Positions 8,010-15,689 of a stretch of 32,212 nucleotides of DNA are shown here, piece by piece; position 1 is the stretch's first letter; each line of letters begins with the position of its first letter. A program made the position numbers and the translations under genes. The notes under the pieces were generated by a model, which had not been told where the DNA came from, made no database searches, and saw only the letters and a program-made list of their open reading frames with translations. Origin of the DNA: an uncultured delta proteobacterium. Its GTDB lineage: Bacteria > Myxococcota_A > Polyangia > Haliangiales > Haliangiaceae. The DNA lies in NCBI GenBank assembly GCA_900696455.1, contig CAADGB010000329.1:1-32212 (forward strand). The letters run 5' to 3'.

Positions 8010-9821
8010 ATGTCCGAACCAAAGTCGCCCGACGGCAAGCGTCCCTCACCGCCGCGTCCCCCGCGGCAGCGCCAGGCCGACCCCGATCGAACGCTCGTCG
8101 CTCGCGCACCCGCGCCCGCGCGCGCGCGGGACCGCGACGACCGGACGATCGTCGACCGGGGTCCCTCGCGTCAGACGTTGCCGCCGGCGCCGCGCTCGCG
8201 GGCGACGCCGCCCGGCGTGCCCACCAACGTCATCCCGTTCACGCCACGGCCGCCGACGGCGCCGCCCGGCGCGGCGCGGTCGGTGCGATCGAGCGCGCCG
8301 GCGGCGCCGCTGCGACTGGAGGCGGCCGCGCCACCACCGCTGCCGCTGCCGCCGCTGCCGGTGGCCGCTCCGCTGGGGAGCCGGCGGCGCGGCTCGGCGG
8401 TGATGGCGGTGGCGGCGATCGCCGAGCCGCGGTTCGAGCCGGCGGCGGAGCTCGGGCCGGCGACCGCCCTTCGACACGGCCTCGCGGACGCTCGGCCGGC
8501 TCAGGGCGAACCGGTGCAGGGGCACGCGCCGCCGCACCCGCCGGCGACCGCCCTTCGACACGGCCTCGCGGACGCTCGGCCGGCTCAGGGCGAACCGGTG
8601 CAGGGGCACGCGCCGCTCCCCGCGCACGCGCCACGCCCCGCGCACACGCCACTCCCCGCGCACGCGCCACCCGCGCACGCGCACGCGCACGCCGCGGCCG
8701 CGCCCGGCGGCCAGGCCGCCAACGAGAACGGCCCGTGGGAGATCTACAAGCAGCTCGGCCTGGGCCCGCGGCCGGGCAAGGATCTGTCGCCGGAGACCGC
8801 CAAGTTCCTGGTCAACGCCTACCGCGCGCTGGGCTTCGGCATCCTCACCATCATCGTGATCGTGCTGGTCGGCTACATCGCCACCAGCGCCTTCTACTTC
8901 GTGAGCGACTCCTGGGTCCAGCCGATGCGGGTGGCGCGCACCGACGAGCGCGTGCTGTCGCTCCAGGCCGAGCTGATCGAGCAGGAGAACATCCGCGACC
9001 GCGTGCTCGCCGAGCTCAACCACGCCGATCGCAACATCGCCGTGCAGCAGGCCTACCAGGCCGAGTTCGCGGCCGCCATCCGCGCCGACCTCGAGGGCCG
9101 CGAGGCCGCGCTCGAGCGCGCCCGCGAGCTGGCCCGCGGCTATGCCGGCGCGCGGGCGCAGGTCCGCCGCTCCAACCAGGCCTTCGCGAACGCGTCGCGG
9201 CGGCGCATGAGCGAGGAGTACGCCGCCGGCCTCATCGATCGCGGGCAGATGCTGTCGGGCAAGTTCCAGCTCGCCCAGATCGCCAGCTCCAACATGAGCC
9301 TGGCCGAACGCCAGGCCGAGTACGAGAACCGGGCCACCGCCCTCGAGGCCGAGGCCCAGGCCCTGGCCGCGATCCTCGATCGCCAGGGCGGAACCAGCGC
9401 GCTCAGCTACGACGTGCTCAAGATCAAGCAGGAGTACGAGCAGTCGCGGCTGGAGTCGCAGAAGGCGATCGAGCACCGCGAGGCGCTGCGCGCCAGCCTG
9501 GCGCGGCAGGAGAAGATCGTCGAGGGCCTCCAGCAGTCGCCGTACCTGCGCGCCGCCGCCGGCGACGGCAGCGTGGCCTTCGTGCCCTACGGCAACCTCG
9601 ACGACGTGCGGCCCGGCGCGCCGCTGTATGCGTGCGCGCTGGAGATGCTGTTCTGCCGCAAGGTCGGCAAGGTGGTCGAGATCATGCCGGGCGAGGTGTC
9701 GTTCAAGCACCCGCACCGCGAGAAGGTCCTGCGCGGCCAGATGCTCGTGGTCGATCTCTCCGACAAGAGCGCCGCCCGCGACGACGTGCTGTTCGTCGGC
9801 GGCCGGCCGCTGCTGCTCTAG
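8010..9821 (+). CDS. HlyD/Alg44-like membrane-fusion protein with long disordered cytoplasmic N-terminus
   Basis: 603 residues from ATG 8010 (MSEPKSPDGKR). Residues 1 to ~235 are Pro/Ala/Arg-rich and disordered, with an 84-bp duplicated repeat element and a His-Pro tract (PAHAPRPAHTPLPAHAP). A short conserved-looking block (NGPWEIYKQLGLGP) precedes one membrane helix at ~272-297 (ILTIIVIVLVGYIATSAF). A long periplasmic coiled coil follows at ~315-505 (VLSLQAELIEQENIRDRVLA and similar heptads). The C-terminal ~90 residues look like the beta-rich lipoyl/barrel part of a membrane-fusion protein (VAFVPYGNLDDVRPGAPLYA...GKVVEIMPGEV). Such proteins link an inner-membrane synthase or transporter to an outer-membrane channel, and a TolC-like gene follows directly. 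Fold assignment is from pattern; sequence identity to named families is not known to me. Confidence 0.75.
   Translation: MSEPKSPDGKRPSPPRPPRQRQADPDRTLVARAPAPARARDRDDRTIVDRGPSRQTLPPAPRSRATPPGVPTNVIPFTPRPPTAPPGAARSVRSSAPAAPLRLEAAAPPPLPLPPLPVAAPLGSRRRGSAVMAVAAIAEPRFEPAAELGPATALRHGLADARPAQGEPVQGHAPPHPPATALRHGLADARPAQGEPVQGHAPLPAHAPRPAHTPLPAHAPPAHAHAHAAAAPGGQAANENGPWEIYKQLGLGPRPGKDLSPETAKFLVNAYRALGFGILTIIVIVLVGYIATSAFYFVSDSWVQPMRVARTDERVLSLQAELIEQENIRDRVLAELNHADRNIAVQQAYQAEFAAAIRADLEGREAALERARELARGYAGARAQVRRSNQAFANASRRRMSEEYAAGLIDRGQMLSGKFQLAQIASSNMSLAERQAEYENRATALEAEAQALAAILDRQGGTSALSYDVLKIKQEYEQSRLESQKAIEHREALRASLARQEKIVEGLQQSPYLRAAAGDGSVAFVPYGNLDDVRPGAPLYACALEMLFCRKVGKVVEIMPGEVSFKHPHREKVLRGQMLVVDLSDKSAARDDVLFVGGRPLLL
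8457..8615 (+). repeat. Tandemly duplicated REP-like element, in frame
   Basis: A 75-bp sequence occurs twice, identical, at 8457-8531 and 8541-8615 (period 84 bp, 28 codons). Its core begins CCCTTCGACACGGCCTCGCG and ends CGGCTCAGGGCGAACCGG, so TTCG and CGAA arms can pair. The same arms occur, in a slightly different form, at 21815-21944 within another gene. The element lies in a disordered linker, where an insertion keeping the frame would be tolerated. Confidence 0.8.
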
Positions 9822-9834
9822 GCGCGACCGGGCG

Positions 9835-10920
9835 ATGCCGAACCACCACCACGCCGATCGCTCGCGGGCTCCGTCCCTGCGCGTCGCCGCCGCCGCCGCC
9901 GCCGCCCTCGGCCTTGGTGCCGCCGCCGCCGGCGACGCCCGCGCCGACGCGTTCTGCGACCACGCCCGCGCCGTGGCCGCCGCCGAGCGCGCGACGCTGG
10001 TCGCGCCCGAGGTCTTCGCCAGCTTCGGCTACGTCGAACAGCCGGCGGCGGCGGCGACCCCGACCACCACCTCCGACGACCTGCGGCTGACGCTGGGCGT
10101 GCGCTACAGCCTGGGCGAGCTGTACCAGGGCGCCGTCGTCGGCCAGCGCGCCGACGCGACCTGTCGCCGCCACCTCGCCCTGGCCCGGGTCCAGGCGCTC
10201 CCCCAGCGACGGGCGCTGGCCGCCCGCGCCCGCGTCCTCGACGCCGCCCTCGCCGAGGCCGCGCGCGCGCTCGATCAGGCGGCCGGCGATCTGGCGGCGC
10301 GGCGGGCCACCGCGCAGGAGGTGACGGCGATCCGCCTGCGCGTCGATCAGCTCCGGGCCCGGGCGGTGGCCACGGCGCGCGAGCTCGCGACCCTGCCCGC
10401 CGGCGACGACTCGCTGGCCGGCGCCCTGGCCGCGTACCAGCGCGCCGACGCCGAGGTCGAGCGCCACGACGGCCGCCTGCGCGGCGCCCGAGCCTGGGAC
10501 GTGAGCGTGCGGGTCGGCTACGACCGGTTCCTCGACGCCGACGACGAGTCGCCGTACTTCGCGGTCGTGGCCGCCAGCTTCGATCTGGGCTGGCTCGCCC
10601 AGCGGCCGGCCAGCAAGCGCGCGGCCGCGGCCCGCCAGCGCCTGGTCCGCGACGAGCCCGGCGCGACCTCGACCGCGGGGATGCGCGCGCTCCTGACCGC
10701 CCAGCGCCAGCGCGCCGCCGAGGCGGGCGTGCTGGCCGACGAGCTCGAGCACCAGCTCGACGCGCTCCGCCGCGTCGGCGGCGAGGATGGCAAGCGCTTC
10801 CGGCAGACGGTGTGGTTCGAGTGGGTCGAGGCCCGCGCCGAGCACGCCTACCTCGAGGCCCACGCCGCCGCCCTCGGCGAGGTGCTCGGCGACGCCGCGA
10901 GCGCGGCGGAGGCGCCGTGA
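9835..10920 (+). CDS. TolC-like outer-membrane/coiled-coil protein
   Basis: 361 residues from ATG 9835, 13 bp after the membrane-fusion gene. The N-terminus is a signal peptide (RVAAAAAAALGLGAAAAGDA, then ARA). The mature protein alternates strand-like stretches (LRLTLGVRYSLGELYQG, WDVSVRVGYDRF, YFAVVAASFDLGWLAQ) with long Ala/Arg/Glu helices (residues ~115-205 and ~275-355). This is the TolC/OMF arrangement of beta strands and periplasmic helices. Usual TolC members are 420-490 residues, so this is a short or divergent version. It probably forms or lines the exit channel for the product of the adjoining synthase. No lipobox is seen. Gene certain; OMF-like nature is moderately supported. Confidence 0.65.
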   Translation: MPNHHHADRSRAPSLRVAAAAAAALGLGAAAAGDARADAFCDHARAVAAAERATLVAPEVFASFGYVEQPAAAATPTTTSDDLRLTLGVRYSLGELYQGAVVGQRADATCRRHLALARVQALPQRRALAARARVLDAALAEAARALDQAAGDLAARRATAQEVTAIRLRVDQLRARAVATARELATLPAGDDSLAGALAAYQRADAEVERHDGRLRGARAWDVSVRVGYDRFLDADDESPYFAVVAASFDLGWLAQRPASKRAAAARQRLVRDEPGATSTAGMRALLTAQRQRAAEAGVLADELEHQLDALRRVGGEDGKRFRQTVWFEWVEARAEHAYLEAHAAALGEVLGDAASAAEAP

Positions 10921-11645
10921 CCCGCGGCGCCGCATGCGCCGGCGCGCTGATGGCGCTGGCGCTCGTCGCGTGCAAGAGCGGCCGCGCCGAGGAGCGCGCG
11001 CGGCCGGCGCCGGCCGCCCGCCCCGGGGTCGAGGCCGGCGAGCTCGCGCCGGCGACGCCCGCCGGGCTGTGCCTGACCCGCGGCGCCCGCGCCTTCGACG
11101 GCGGCCGGCTGCGCGTCACCGAGCCGACGGTGCGGGCGGTGGCGCCCGGCGCCCACGGCGACGCCGCGGCGCTGCGCTTCACGTTCGCCGGCGACAGCGC
11201 GCGGACCGCGAAGCTGGCCAGCGGGCAGGCCCGGCGCCAGCTCGGGCTGCGCCTGCGCGCCGCCGACGGCTGCAACGCCATCTACGTGATGTGGCGGCTC
11301 GATCCCGCGCCCGCGCTCGAAGTCTCGACCAAGCTCAACCCGGGCGCGCGCGACCACGGCGACTGCGGCGCCCGCGGCTATCGCAAGGTCGCGCCGGCGG
11401 GGAGCGCGCCGCCCCCGCGCCTGGTGCCCGGCGCCACCCACACCCTGGCCGCGGCGCTGGTCGGCGACGAGCTGATCGCCCGCATCGACGACCGCGTGGT
11501 GTGGCGCGGCCGCCTCGACGCCGACGCGCTGGCGCTCGCCGGCCCGGCCGGGCTGCGCACCGACAACGTCGCGCTCGACGCCGAGCTGCTGGTGGCGCCG
11601 GCGCCGCCGGGCCAGCCGCCGCGGTCGATCCCCGGCTGCGACTGA
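10917..11645 (+). CDS. Lipoprotein with a jelly-roll (LamG/DUF1080-like) domain
   Basis: 242 residues from GTG 10917, which overlaps the previous stop (GTGA). The signal ends in a lipobox (ALMALALVAC, Cys at ~17). The mature domain has patterns of concanavalin/LamG-type sandwiches: NAIYVMWRLDPA, STKLNPGARDHGDCGARGYR, a GATHTLAAALVGDELIARID strand pair (a 'bound ligand displays D-G/D-D-R-V' turn), and the closing GPAGLRTDNVALDAELLV. In relatives such domains bind or act on sugars (for example the 3-keto-disaccharide hydrolase family), though no catalytic residues can be named here. Translational coupling to the TolC-like gene suggests it belongs to the polysaccharide export unit, perhaps retaining polymer at the cell surface. 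Function inferred. Confidence 0.68.
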   Translation: MTRGAACAGALMALALVACKSGRAEERARPAPAARPGVEAGELAPATPAGLCLTRGARAFDGGRLRVTEPTVRAVAPGAHGDAAALRFTFAGDSARTAKLASGQARRQLGLRLRAADGCNAIYVMWRLDPAPALEVSTKLNPGARDHGDCGARGYRKVAPAGSAPPPRLVPGATHTLAAALVGDELIARIDDRVVWRGRLDADALALAGPAGLRTDNVALDAELLVAPAPPGQPPRSIPGCD

Positions 11646-11708
11646 TCCCTTCACGCGCCGTGGCCGTGGCCGCAGGCGTGGGCGCGGCCGGCGCGGTAGG
11701 CTCGCGCC

Positions 11709-12596
11709 ATGGACTGGTGGCAACCGCGCGTCCTCGGGCGCACCGGGCTCCGGGTGAGCCGCCTCGGCCTGGGCTCGAGCTACGGCCTGGCGGGCAAGGA
11801 CGTGGAGCGCGCCGTCGAGCGTGGCGTCACCTACCTGTACTGGGGCTCGCGCCGCCGCGACGACTTCGGCGACGGCATCCGGCGCTGCGCCCGCCGCGAC
11901 CGCGATCGCCTGTGCGTCGTCGTGCAGAGCTACAGCCGCTCGGCGCTGGCGCTGGGACCGTCGCTCGAGGTCGCGCTGCGCCGCCTCGGCCTCGATCACG
12001 CCGACGTCCTCTTGCTGGGCTGGTGGAACCAGCCGCCGCCCCGCCGCATCCTCGACCGGGCCCGCGAGCTCGTCGAGCGCGGCCGCGCCCGCGCCCTCAT
12101 GATCTCGTGCCACCACCGCCCCGCGTTCGCCGCGCACATCGCGGCGCCGGCGGTGGACGCCATCATGGTCCGCTACAACGCCGCCCACCGCGGCGCCGAG
12201 CACGAGGTCTTCCCGCACGTCGTCGCCGCCGCCCGCCGCCCGGGCGTGGTCGCCTACACCGCCACGCGCTGGGGCGGGCTCCTCGACCGCGCGCTGGTCC
12301 CGGCCGCCGAGCCCGTGCCGCGGGCGTCGGACTGCTATCGCTTCGCGCTCACCCGACCCGAGGTCGACGTCGTCCTCGCCGGGCCCCGGGACGGGGCCGA
12401 GCTCGACGAGGCCCTGGCCGCGCTGGATCGTGGGCCGCTGACGGCCGACGAGCTGGCCTGGCTGCAGCGCGTCGGCGACGGCGTGCGCGCCGCGAGCTCC
12501 ACCGGCGTTCCTCCGCCGGGCGCCCGCAACGCCGGCGCCCTGTGGGAGCGTGTCGTCGGCGCCGCGCAGCAGCTCGGGTCGCGCCTGCGCCGCTGA
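11709..12596 (+). CDS. Aldo/keto-reductase-fold protein lacking the standard catalytic tetrad
   Basis: 295 residues from ATG 11709. The start VLGRTGLRVSRLGLGSSYG is the classic AKR opening, and the barrel continues (LEVALRRLGLDHADVLLLGW, ARELVERGRARALMISCHHR, VDAIMVRYNAAHRGAE). Standard AKRs use Asp, Tyr, Lys and His. Here the segment after GVTYLY reads WGSRRRDDF instead of D-T-A-x-x-Y. The Lys strand reads LCVVVQSYSR with Gln. The His strand reads VLLLGWWN with Gly. The C-terminal part (GVVAYTATRWGGLL, DCYRFALTRPEVDVVLAGPR) is coherent, so this is an intact gene and not a decayed one. It may use different chemistry or be non-catalytic. No operon link to its neighbours is evident; the next gene is convergent with a 19-bp gap. 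Confidence 0.82.
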   Translation: MDWWQPRVLGRTGLRVSRLGLGSSYGLAGKDVERAVERGVTYLYWGSRRRDDFGDGIRRCARRDRDRLCVVVQSYSRSALALGPSLEVALRRLGLDHADVLLLGWWNQPPPRRILDRARELVERGRARALMISCHHRPAFAAHIAAPAVDAIMVRYNAAHRGAEHEVFPHVVAAARRPGVVAYTATRWGGLLDRALVPAAEPVPRASDCYRFALTRPEVDVVLAGPRDGAELDEALAALDRGPLTADELAWLQRVGDGVRAASSTGVPPPGARNAGALWERVVGAAQQLGSRLRR

Positions 12597-12615
12597 GGCG
12601 ACGAAGTGGGCGCGA

Positions 12616-13290
12616 TCACCGGCGGACCAGGCCGCCCCCGCTCCAGGTGGGTGGCGTGTCGGTGCACTCGATCGTCGCCACGTAGCGCGTGCTGTTGCCG
12701 TTGCTCACCGTGTAGTCGTCGAGGTCGATCGAGGCGCCGGGGGCGAGCAGCGCCTCGCCACCACCTGGCGCCGCGACCCGCAGGCTGCGCGAGACCTTCG
12801 GCCCGCAGATGTCGCGGGTGGGCTGGCAGTCGCTGTCCTCGTACGTCAGGTCCCAGCCTCGGACGGGCCCCAGCAGGTCCTCGCCCCGCCACACCGCCAG
12901 TCGCAGCGGGCCCGCGGCTCCGGTGGCGTCGAGGTCGTAGAGCTCGATCTGGTGGTTCACCCAGAACGGCCCGCTCTCCGCGAGCTCGGCCCACACCCGC
13001 TCGTCCGGCGTGAACACCTGGCCCTCGCCGCCCGGCAGCTCGAACACGACCCAGTGGACCGCGCCGTCGTCGAACCGCAGGGTGAGGGGCGCGGTCGCCG
13101 TCACGGTGGCGGCGCCGACTCGCTCCAGGCCCCCCCGGATCGGTGGCCCGTAGTCGTCGATCTGGGCGATCACCTCGCCGCCGAAGGTGCAGGCGGGGCC
13201 ATCGGGCGACGCGCAGGCCGGCAGCAGCCCGACGGTCAGGCCCAGGAGGAGGCGTGGTGTCGCCACTGGCATGGACGCCGTCCGCTGCAT
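12616..13290 (-). CDS. Predicted lipoprotein, function unknown
   Basis: 224 residues if started at ATG 13290 (MQRTASMPVATPRLLLGLTV); an in-frame ATG at 13272 is equally possible and the frame stays open to 13368. The signal ends with LLPAC, giving a lipidated Cys. The mature protein is strand-rich (ATVTATAPLTLRFDDGAVHW, FWVNHQIELYDLD, LRLAVWRGEDLLG) with four further cysteines (DSDCQPTRDICGP, IECTDTPP) that may form disulfides. I do not recognise a family. Transcribed divergently from the 13541 gene and convergently with the AKR gene. Confidence 0.65.
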   Translation of the reverse strand: MQRTASMPVATPRLLLGLTVGLLPACASPDGPACTFGGEVIAQIDDYGPPIRGGLERVGAATVTATAPLTLRFDDGAVHWVVFELPGGEGQVFTPDERVWAELAESGPFWVNHQIELYDLDATGAAGPLRLAVWRGEDLLGPVRGWDLTYEDSDCQPTRDICGPKVSRSLRVAAPGGGEALLAPGASIDLDDYTVSNGNSTRYVATIECTDTPPTWSGGGLVRR

Positions 13291-13540
13291 CCGCGGTGCC
13301 AGCGTCGCCCGAGCCTCCACGCTGGGTTGCGCGCGACTCGCGGAGCGTGGCGGTGGGCAGACTGACATCCACGTCGCACTGTCAGTTCGCGCAGCTCGAG
13401 CCGGACGCGCAACGTCACGTCGACATCGCCCCCGTGCGCCGGAAGATGGTGCCGGCAGCTCGGGGCGCAGCGGCGCCGCCGAGGCCGTGCCTGCCCCACC
13501 GTTACCCGCGCGCGGCCCCGGGCCCGGCTAGCGTGGAGGC

Positions 13541-14422
13541 ATGGGGGACACGCCGACACGGCCGGGCATGGACACCGACACGGGCACGGGTACGAAGCGG
13601 GGCCTCGCCGCGCGCCGTCGGCTCGGCGCGCTGGCGACCCTCGCGCTGGCGATCGCGCCGGCCTGCCGTCACGGCGGCCTCGGCTACGGCTACGAGGTCC
13701 ACCGGGTCAGCGTCAGCGCCGGTCCCGCCGAGACCACGCTGCCGCCGGCCGAGACCACCTACGGCCGCCATCGCCTCAAGCTCATCGACCTGAGCGGCGT
13801 CTTCTTCTCCGTCTTCGGGACCGCGGCGTCGGTCCGACTCGAGGACCCGAGCTGCCCGGCCGGCAGCCAGGGCTGCACGCCGACCCCCGTCGTCGATCTC
13901 GGCAACGGCCAGTACGAGTACTCGTACACGGCGCGCGCCGTGCCGATCCGACCGGGGCTGCGCTTCACCCTCGAGTACGCGTGGGGCGGCGGCGAGCAGG
14001 ACGTCACGCTCGGCATGACCACCGGCCCCGACGAGGTCAGCTACCGCGAGTACCGGATGACCGTCGGCCTGGAGGAGCGTCGCGACCGCATCTACTTCGA
14101 CTTCACCGCGATCGACTTCACCAAGCGCACGCTCGACGTCGGCGACCGCCAGACCGATCCGTTCCAGTGGCGGATGGGGCTCGAGACCGGGGTCATCCTC
14201 ACCCCGGTGCTGCGCGCCGGCGCCTACCTCGACCTGGACATGGTGTCCGGCGTCGAGGCGCTGTTCGGCGACCACGGGCTCGGCTACACCGCCGGGCTGG
14301 CCTCGGCCCTGGTCTCCTACCCGTTCATCGTCGAGGCCCGCGTGCAGCGCGAGCAGCTCGCGTCGCAGCGCGGCACCGGCACCGGTCACGGCCTCGTCCT
14401 GTCGGCGTCGCTCGTCTACTGA
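13541..14422 (+). CDS. Envelope protein with predicted outer-membrane beta strands
   Basis: 293 residues from ATG 13541; GGAGG directly precedes this ATG but with only one base of spacing, so ATG 13568 (MDTDTGTGTKRGLAARRR) is an alternative. A signal follows (LGALATLALAIAPACRHG), with a possible lipobox Cys. The body alternates aromatic/hydrophobic residues, as in beta barrels (RLKLIDLSGVFFSVFGTAAS, GLRFTLEYAWGGGEQDVTLG, FQWRMGLETGVILTPVLRAG). It ends in the strand VLSASLVY with a terminal aromatic, typical of outer-membrane barrels. Family unknown. No operon partner: convergent with btuF downstream. Confidence 0.65.
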   Translation: MGDTPTRPGMDTDTGTGTKRGLAARRRLGALATLALAIAPACRHGGLGYGYEVHRVSVSAGPAETTLPPAETTYGRHRLKLIDLSGVFFSVFGTAASVRLEDPSCPAGSQGCTPTPVVDLGNGQYEYSYTARAVPIRPGLRFTLEYAWGGGEQDVTLGMTTGPDEVSYREYRMTVGLEERRDRIYFDFTAIDFTKRTLDVGDRQTDPFQWRMGLETGVILTPVLRAGAYLDLDMVSGVEALFGDHGLGYTAGLASALVSYPFIVEARVQREQLASQRGTGTGHGLVLSASLVY

Positions 14423-14448
14423 CCGGCGGCGCGGCGGGGCGGCGGTGA

Positions 14449-14471
14449 CGCGCGCCTTCCCGCGGCGCGCG
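14449..14471. terminator. GC hairpin between convergent genes
   Basis: CGCGCGCC, a 7-base loop, then GGCGCGCG: a perfect 8-bp stem between the stops of the 13541 gene and btuF. A second palindrome (CCCGCGCGCGGG, 14482-14493) abuts the btuF stop. Neither has a T-run, so a terminator role is tentative. Confidence 0.4.
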
Positions 14472-14495
14472 CCCGCGCCCTCCCGCGCGCGGGAT

Positions 14496-15371
14496 CTAAG
14501 GAGGGGCCAGCGCGGCCTCGAGCGCGGCCAGGGCCTCGGCGACCCGGGGCGACGGGCCCAGCAGGAAGGGGGCCTTCAGCACCCGGACCCGGCCGTGGGC
14601 CACCGCCGGCAGCTCGGGCAGGCGCGCCCACTCGGCGGCGGCGCGCTCGGGCGACGCGGCGTAGGACACGTCGAGGATGACGTCGGGCCGGGCGCGCAGG
14701 AGCTCCTCGGGGGAGACCTTGGGATAGCGGGCGACGGTGCCGGCGAGGACGTTCTGGGCGCCGGTGATGGCGACCAGCTCGTCGAGCCAGCTCCCGCTGG
14801 ACGCCGCGATCATGTTGCCGAGACCGCCGGCCTCGCGATCGATGACGATGAGCACCCGCACCCCCGCGCCCCGCTTGCGGGCCCGCGCCGCCGCCACCGC
14901 CTCGTCGAGGGCCGCCACCGCCGCCGCCGCCGGCCCCGCCAGGCCGGTGCGCTCGCCGATCACCGTGAAGGCCCGCCGCAGGTCGGGCAGCGAGTGCATG
15001 GGCGTGAGCAGGACGTCGATCCCGGCGCCGCGCAGGGCGCTGGCGGCCCCGGCGTGGACGTCGTCCGCCACCACCAGATCTGGCCGCAACCGGACGATGT
15101 GCTCGAAGCTCGGCTGGAGGAAGCTGCCCACCCTGGGAAGCCCGTTCACCTCGGGTGGAAAAGTGGAGTACTCGTCCACGCCGACGAGGCGCCCGGTGGC
15201 CCCGAGCGCCGCGACGATCTCGGTGGCGCTCGGCGTCAACGTCACGATCTTGCTTGGATTTCCGTGACGCTTGCTGCGGTCCGGATCGCAGCCGGCGAGC
15301 GCGCAGAGCGCGAATCCGAGCGCGAGGAGGCACGCGATCCCGGCCCCGAAATCGGCGCGCCGGCCCGCCAC
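14496..15371 (-). CDS. btuF: Periplasmic cobalamin-binding protein, BtuF-like (ABC transporter substrate-binding)
   Basis: 291 residues from GTG 15371, chosen for the AAAAGGGG ribosome site eight bases upstream. The open frame continues 66 codons further without protein-like character. The signal is a lipoprotein type (IACLLALGFALCALAGC). The mature protein has the helical-backbone metal-receptor pattern: IVTLTPSATEIVAALGATGR, LVGVDEYSTFPPEV, PRVGSFLQPSFEHIVRLRPD, LVVADDVHA, then ITGAQNVLAG and RARPDVILDVSYA. Family members bind corrinoids or iron-siderophores for an ABC importer. The divergent neighbour is a cobalamin-dependent ribonucleotide reductase, which favours a corrinoid ligand. No btuC or btuD lies in the window. 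Family confident, ligand inferred. Confidence 0.85.
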   Translation of the reverse strand: MAGRRADFGAGIACLLALGFALCALAGCDPDRSKRHGNPSKIVTLTPSATEIVAALGATGRLVGVDEYSTFPPEVNGLPRVGSFLQPSFEHIVRLRPDLVVADDVHAGAASALRGAGIDVLLTPMHSLPDLRRAFTVIGERTGLAGPAAAAVAALDEAVAAARARKRGAGVRVLIVIDREAGGLGNMIAASSGSWLDELVAITGAQNVLAGTVARYPKVSPEELLRARPDVILDVSYAASPERAAAEWARLPELPAVAHGRVRVLKAPFLLGPSPRVAEALAALEAALAPP

Positions 15372-15467
15372 CGAAAACCCCTTTTCCACCGCGTTCGGAT
15401 CTTCGGGGCAACTTTTTTCGATCGGGGATCTCTCCCGTTGACGCACCGCTTCCTCGCTGTTGGCACA

Positions 15468-15570
15468 GGCTCCACAGCCTTGTCCACACCGCTCTCCAAC
15501 ATCTAGCTCTGCCACCGGATTTTGCCTTCTGTCCGTCACACTCCACACACAATCCACAGGGGCCTCCACA
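15468..15570. promoter_or_regulatory. Cluster of five DnaA-box-like 9-mers upstream of nrdJ
   Basis: TCCACA occurs five times on the same strand in ~100 bp. The 9-mers are GGCTCCACA (15468), TTGTCCACA (15480), CACTCCACA (15539), CAATCCACA (15550) and GCCTCCACA (15562). TTGTCCACA matches the DnaA box preferred in high-GC bacteria, and CAATCCACA is close to the general TTATCCACA. Neighbouring boxes are 11-12 bp apart within each of the two sub-clusters. Binding by DnaA is inferred; control of ribonucleotide reductase by DnaA is known in E. coli (nrdAB). Confidence 0.55.
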
Positions 15571-15589
15571 CCTTGTCATGCGTAGGCAT

Positions 15590-15636
15590 ACACTACTGCT
15601 TGCGGGTGCTCCGGACGGGACCACTAAATCTAGTAG
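15590..15636. promoter_or_regulatory. Tandem NrdR boxes upstream of nrdJ
   Basis: Two 16-bp sites resemble the NrdR consensus ACACWATATWTWGTGT: CCACTAAATCTAGTAG at 15621-15636 (near-palindromic CTA-AAT-C-TAG core) and the weaker ACACTACTGCTTGCGG at 15590-15605. Their starts are 31 bp apart. NrdR sites normally occur as pairs about three helical turns (31-32 bp) apart in ribonucleotide reductase promoters, so spacing and context support the call. NrdR is an ATP/dATP-sensing repressor; its gene is not in this window. Confidence 0.7.
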
Positions 15637-15689
15637 CTCTTTTCTTGCCGCGCCGTCTCAACGCGAGTAGAACCGACCTCCGCCGGCAA

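Noticed and set aside
13187-13531. Short plus-strand frames covering the gap before the 13541 gene
   Set aside because: They overlap the minus-strand lipoprotein and lack protein-like features.
15468-15570. Chromosomal replication origin
   Set aside because: DnaA-like boxes are present, but there is no dnaA, dnaN or gidA nearby and no AT-rich unwinding region; RNR gene control is a simpler reading.
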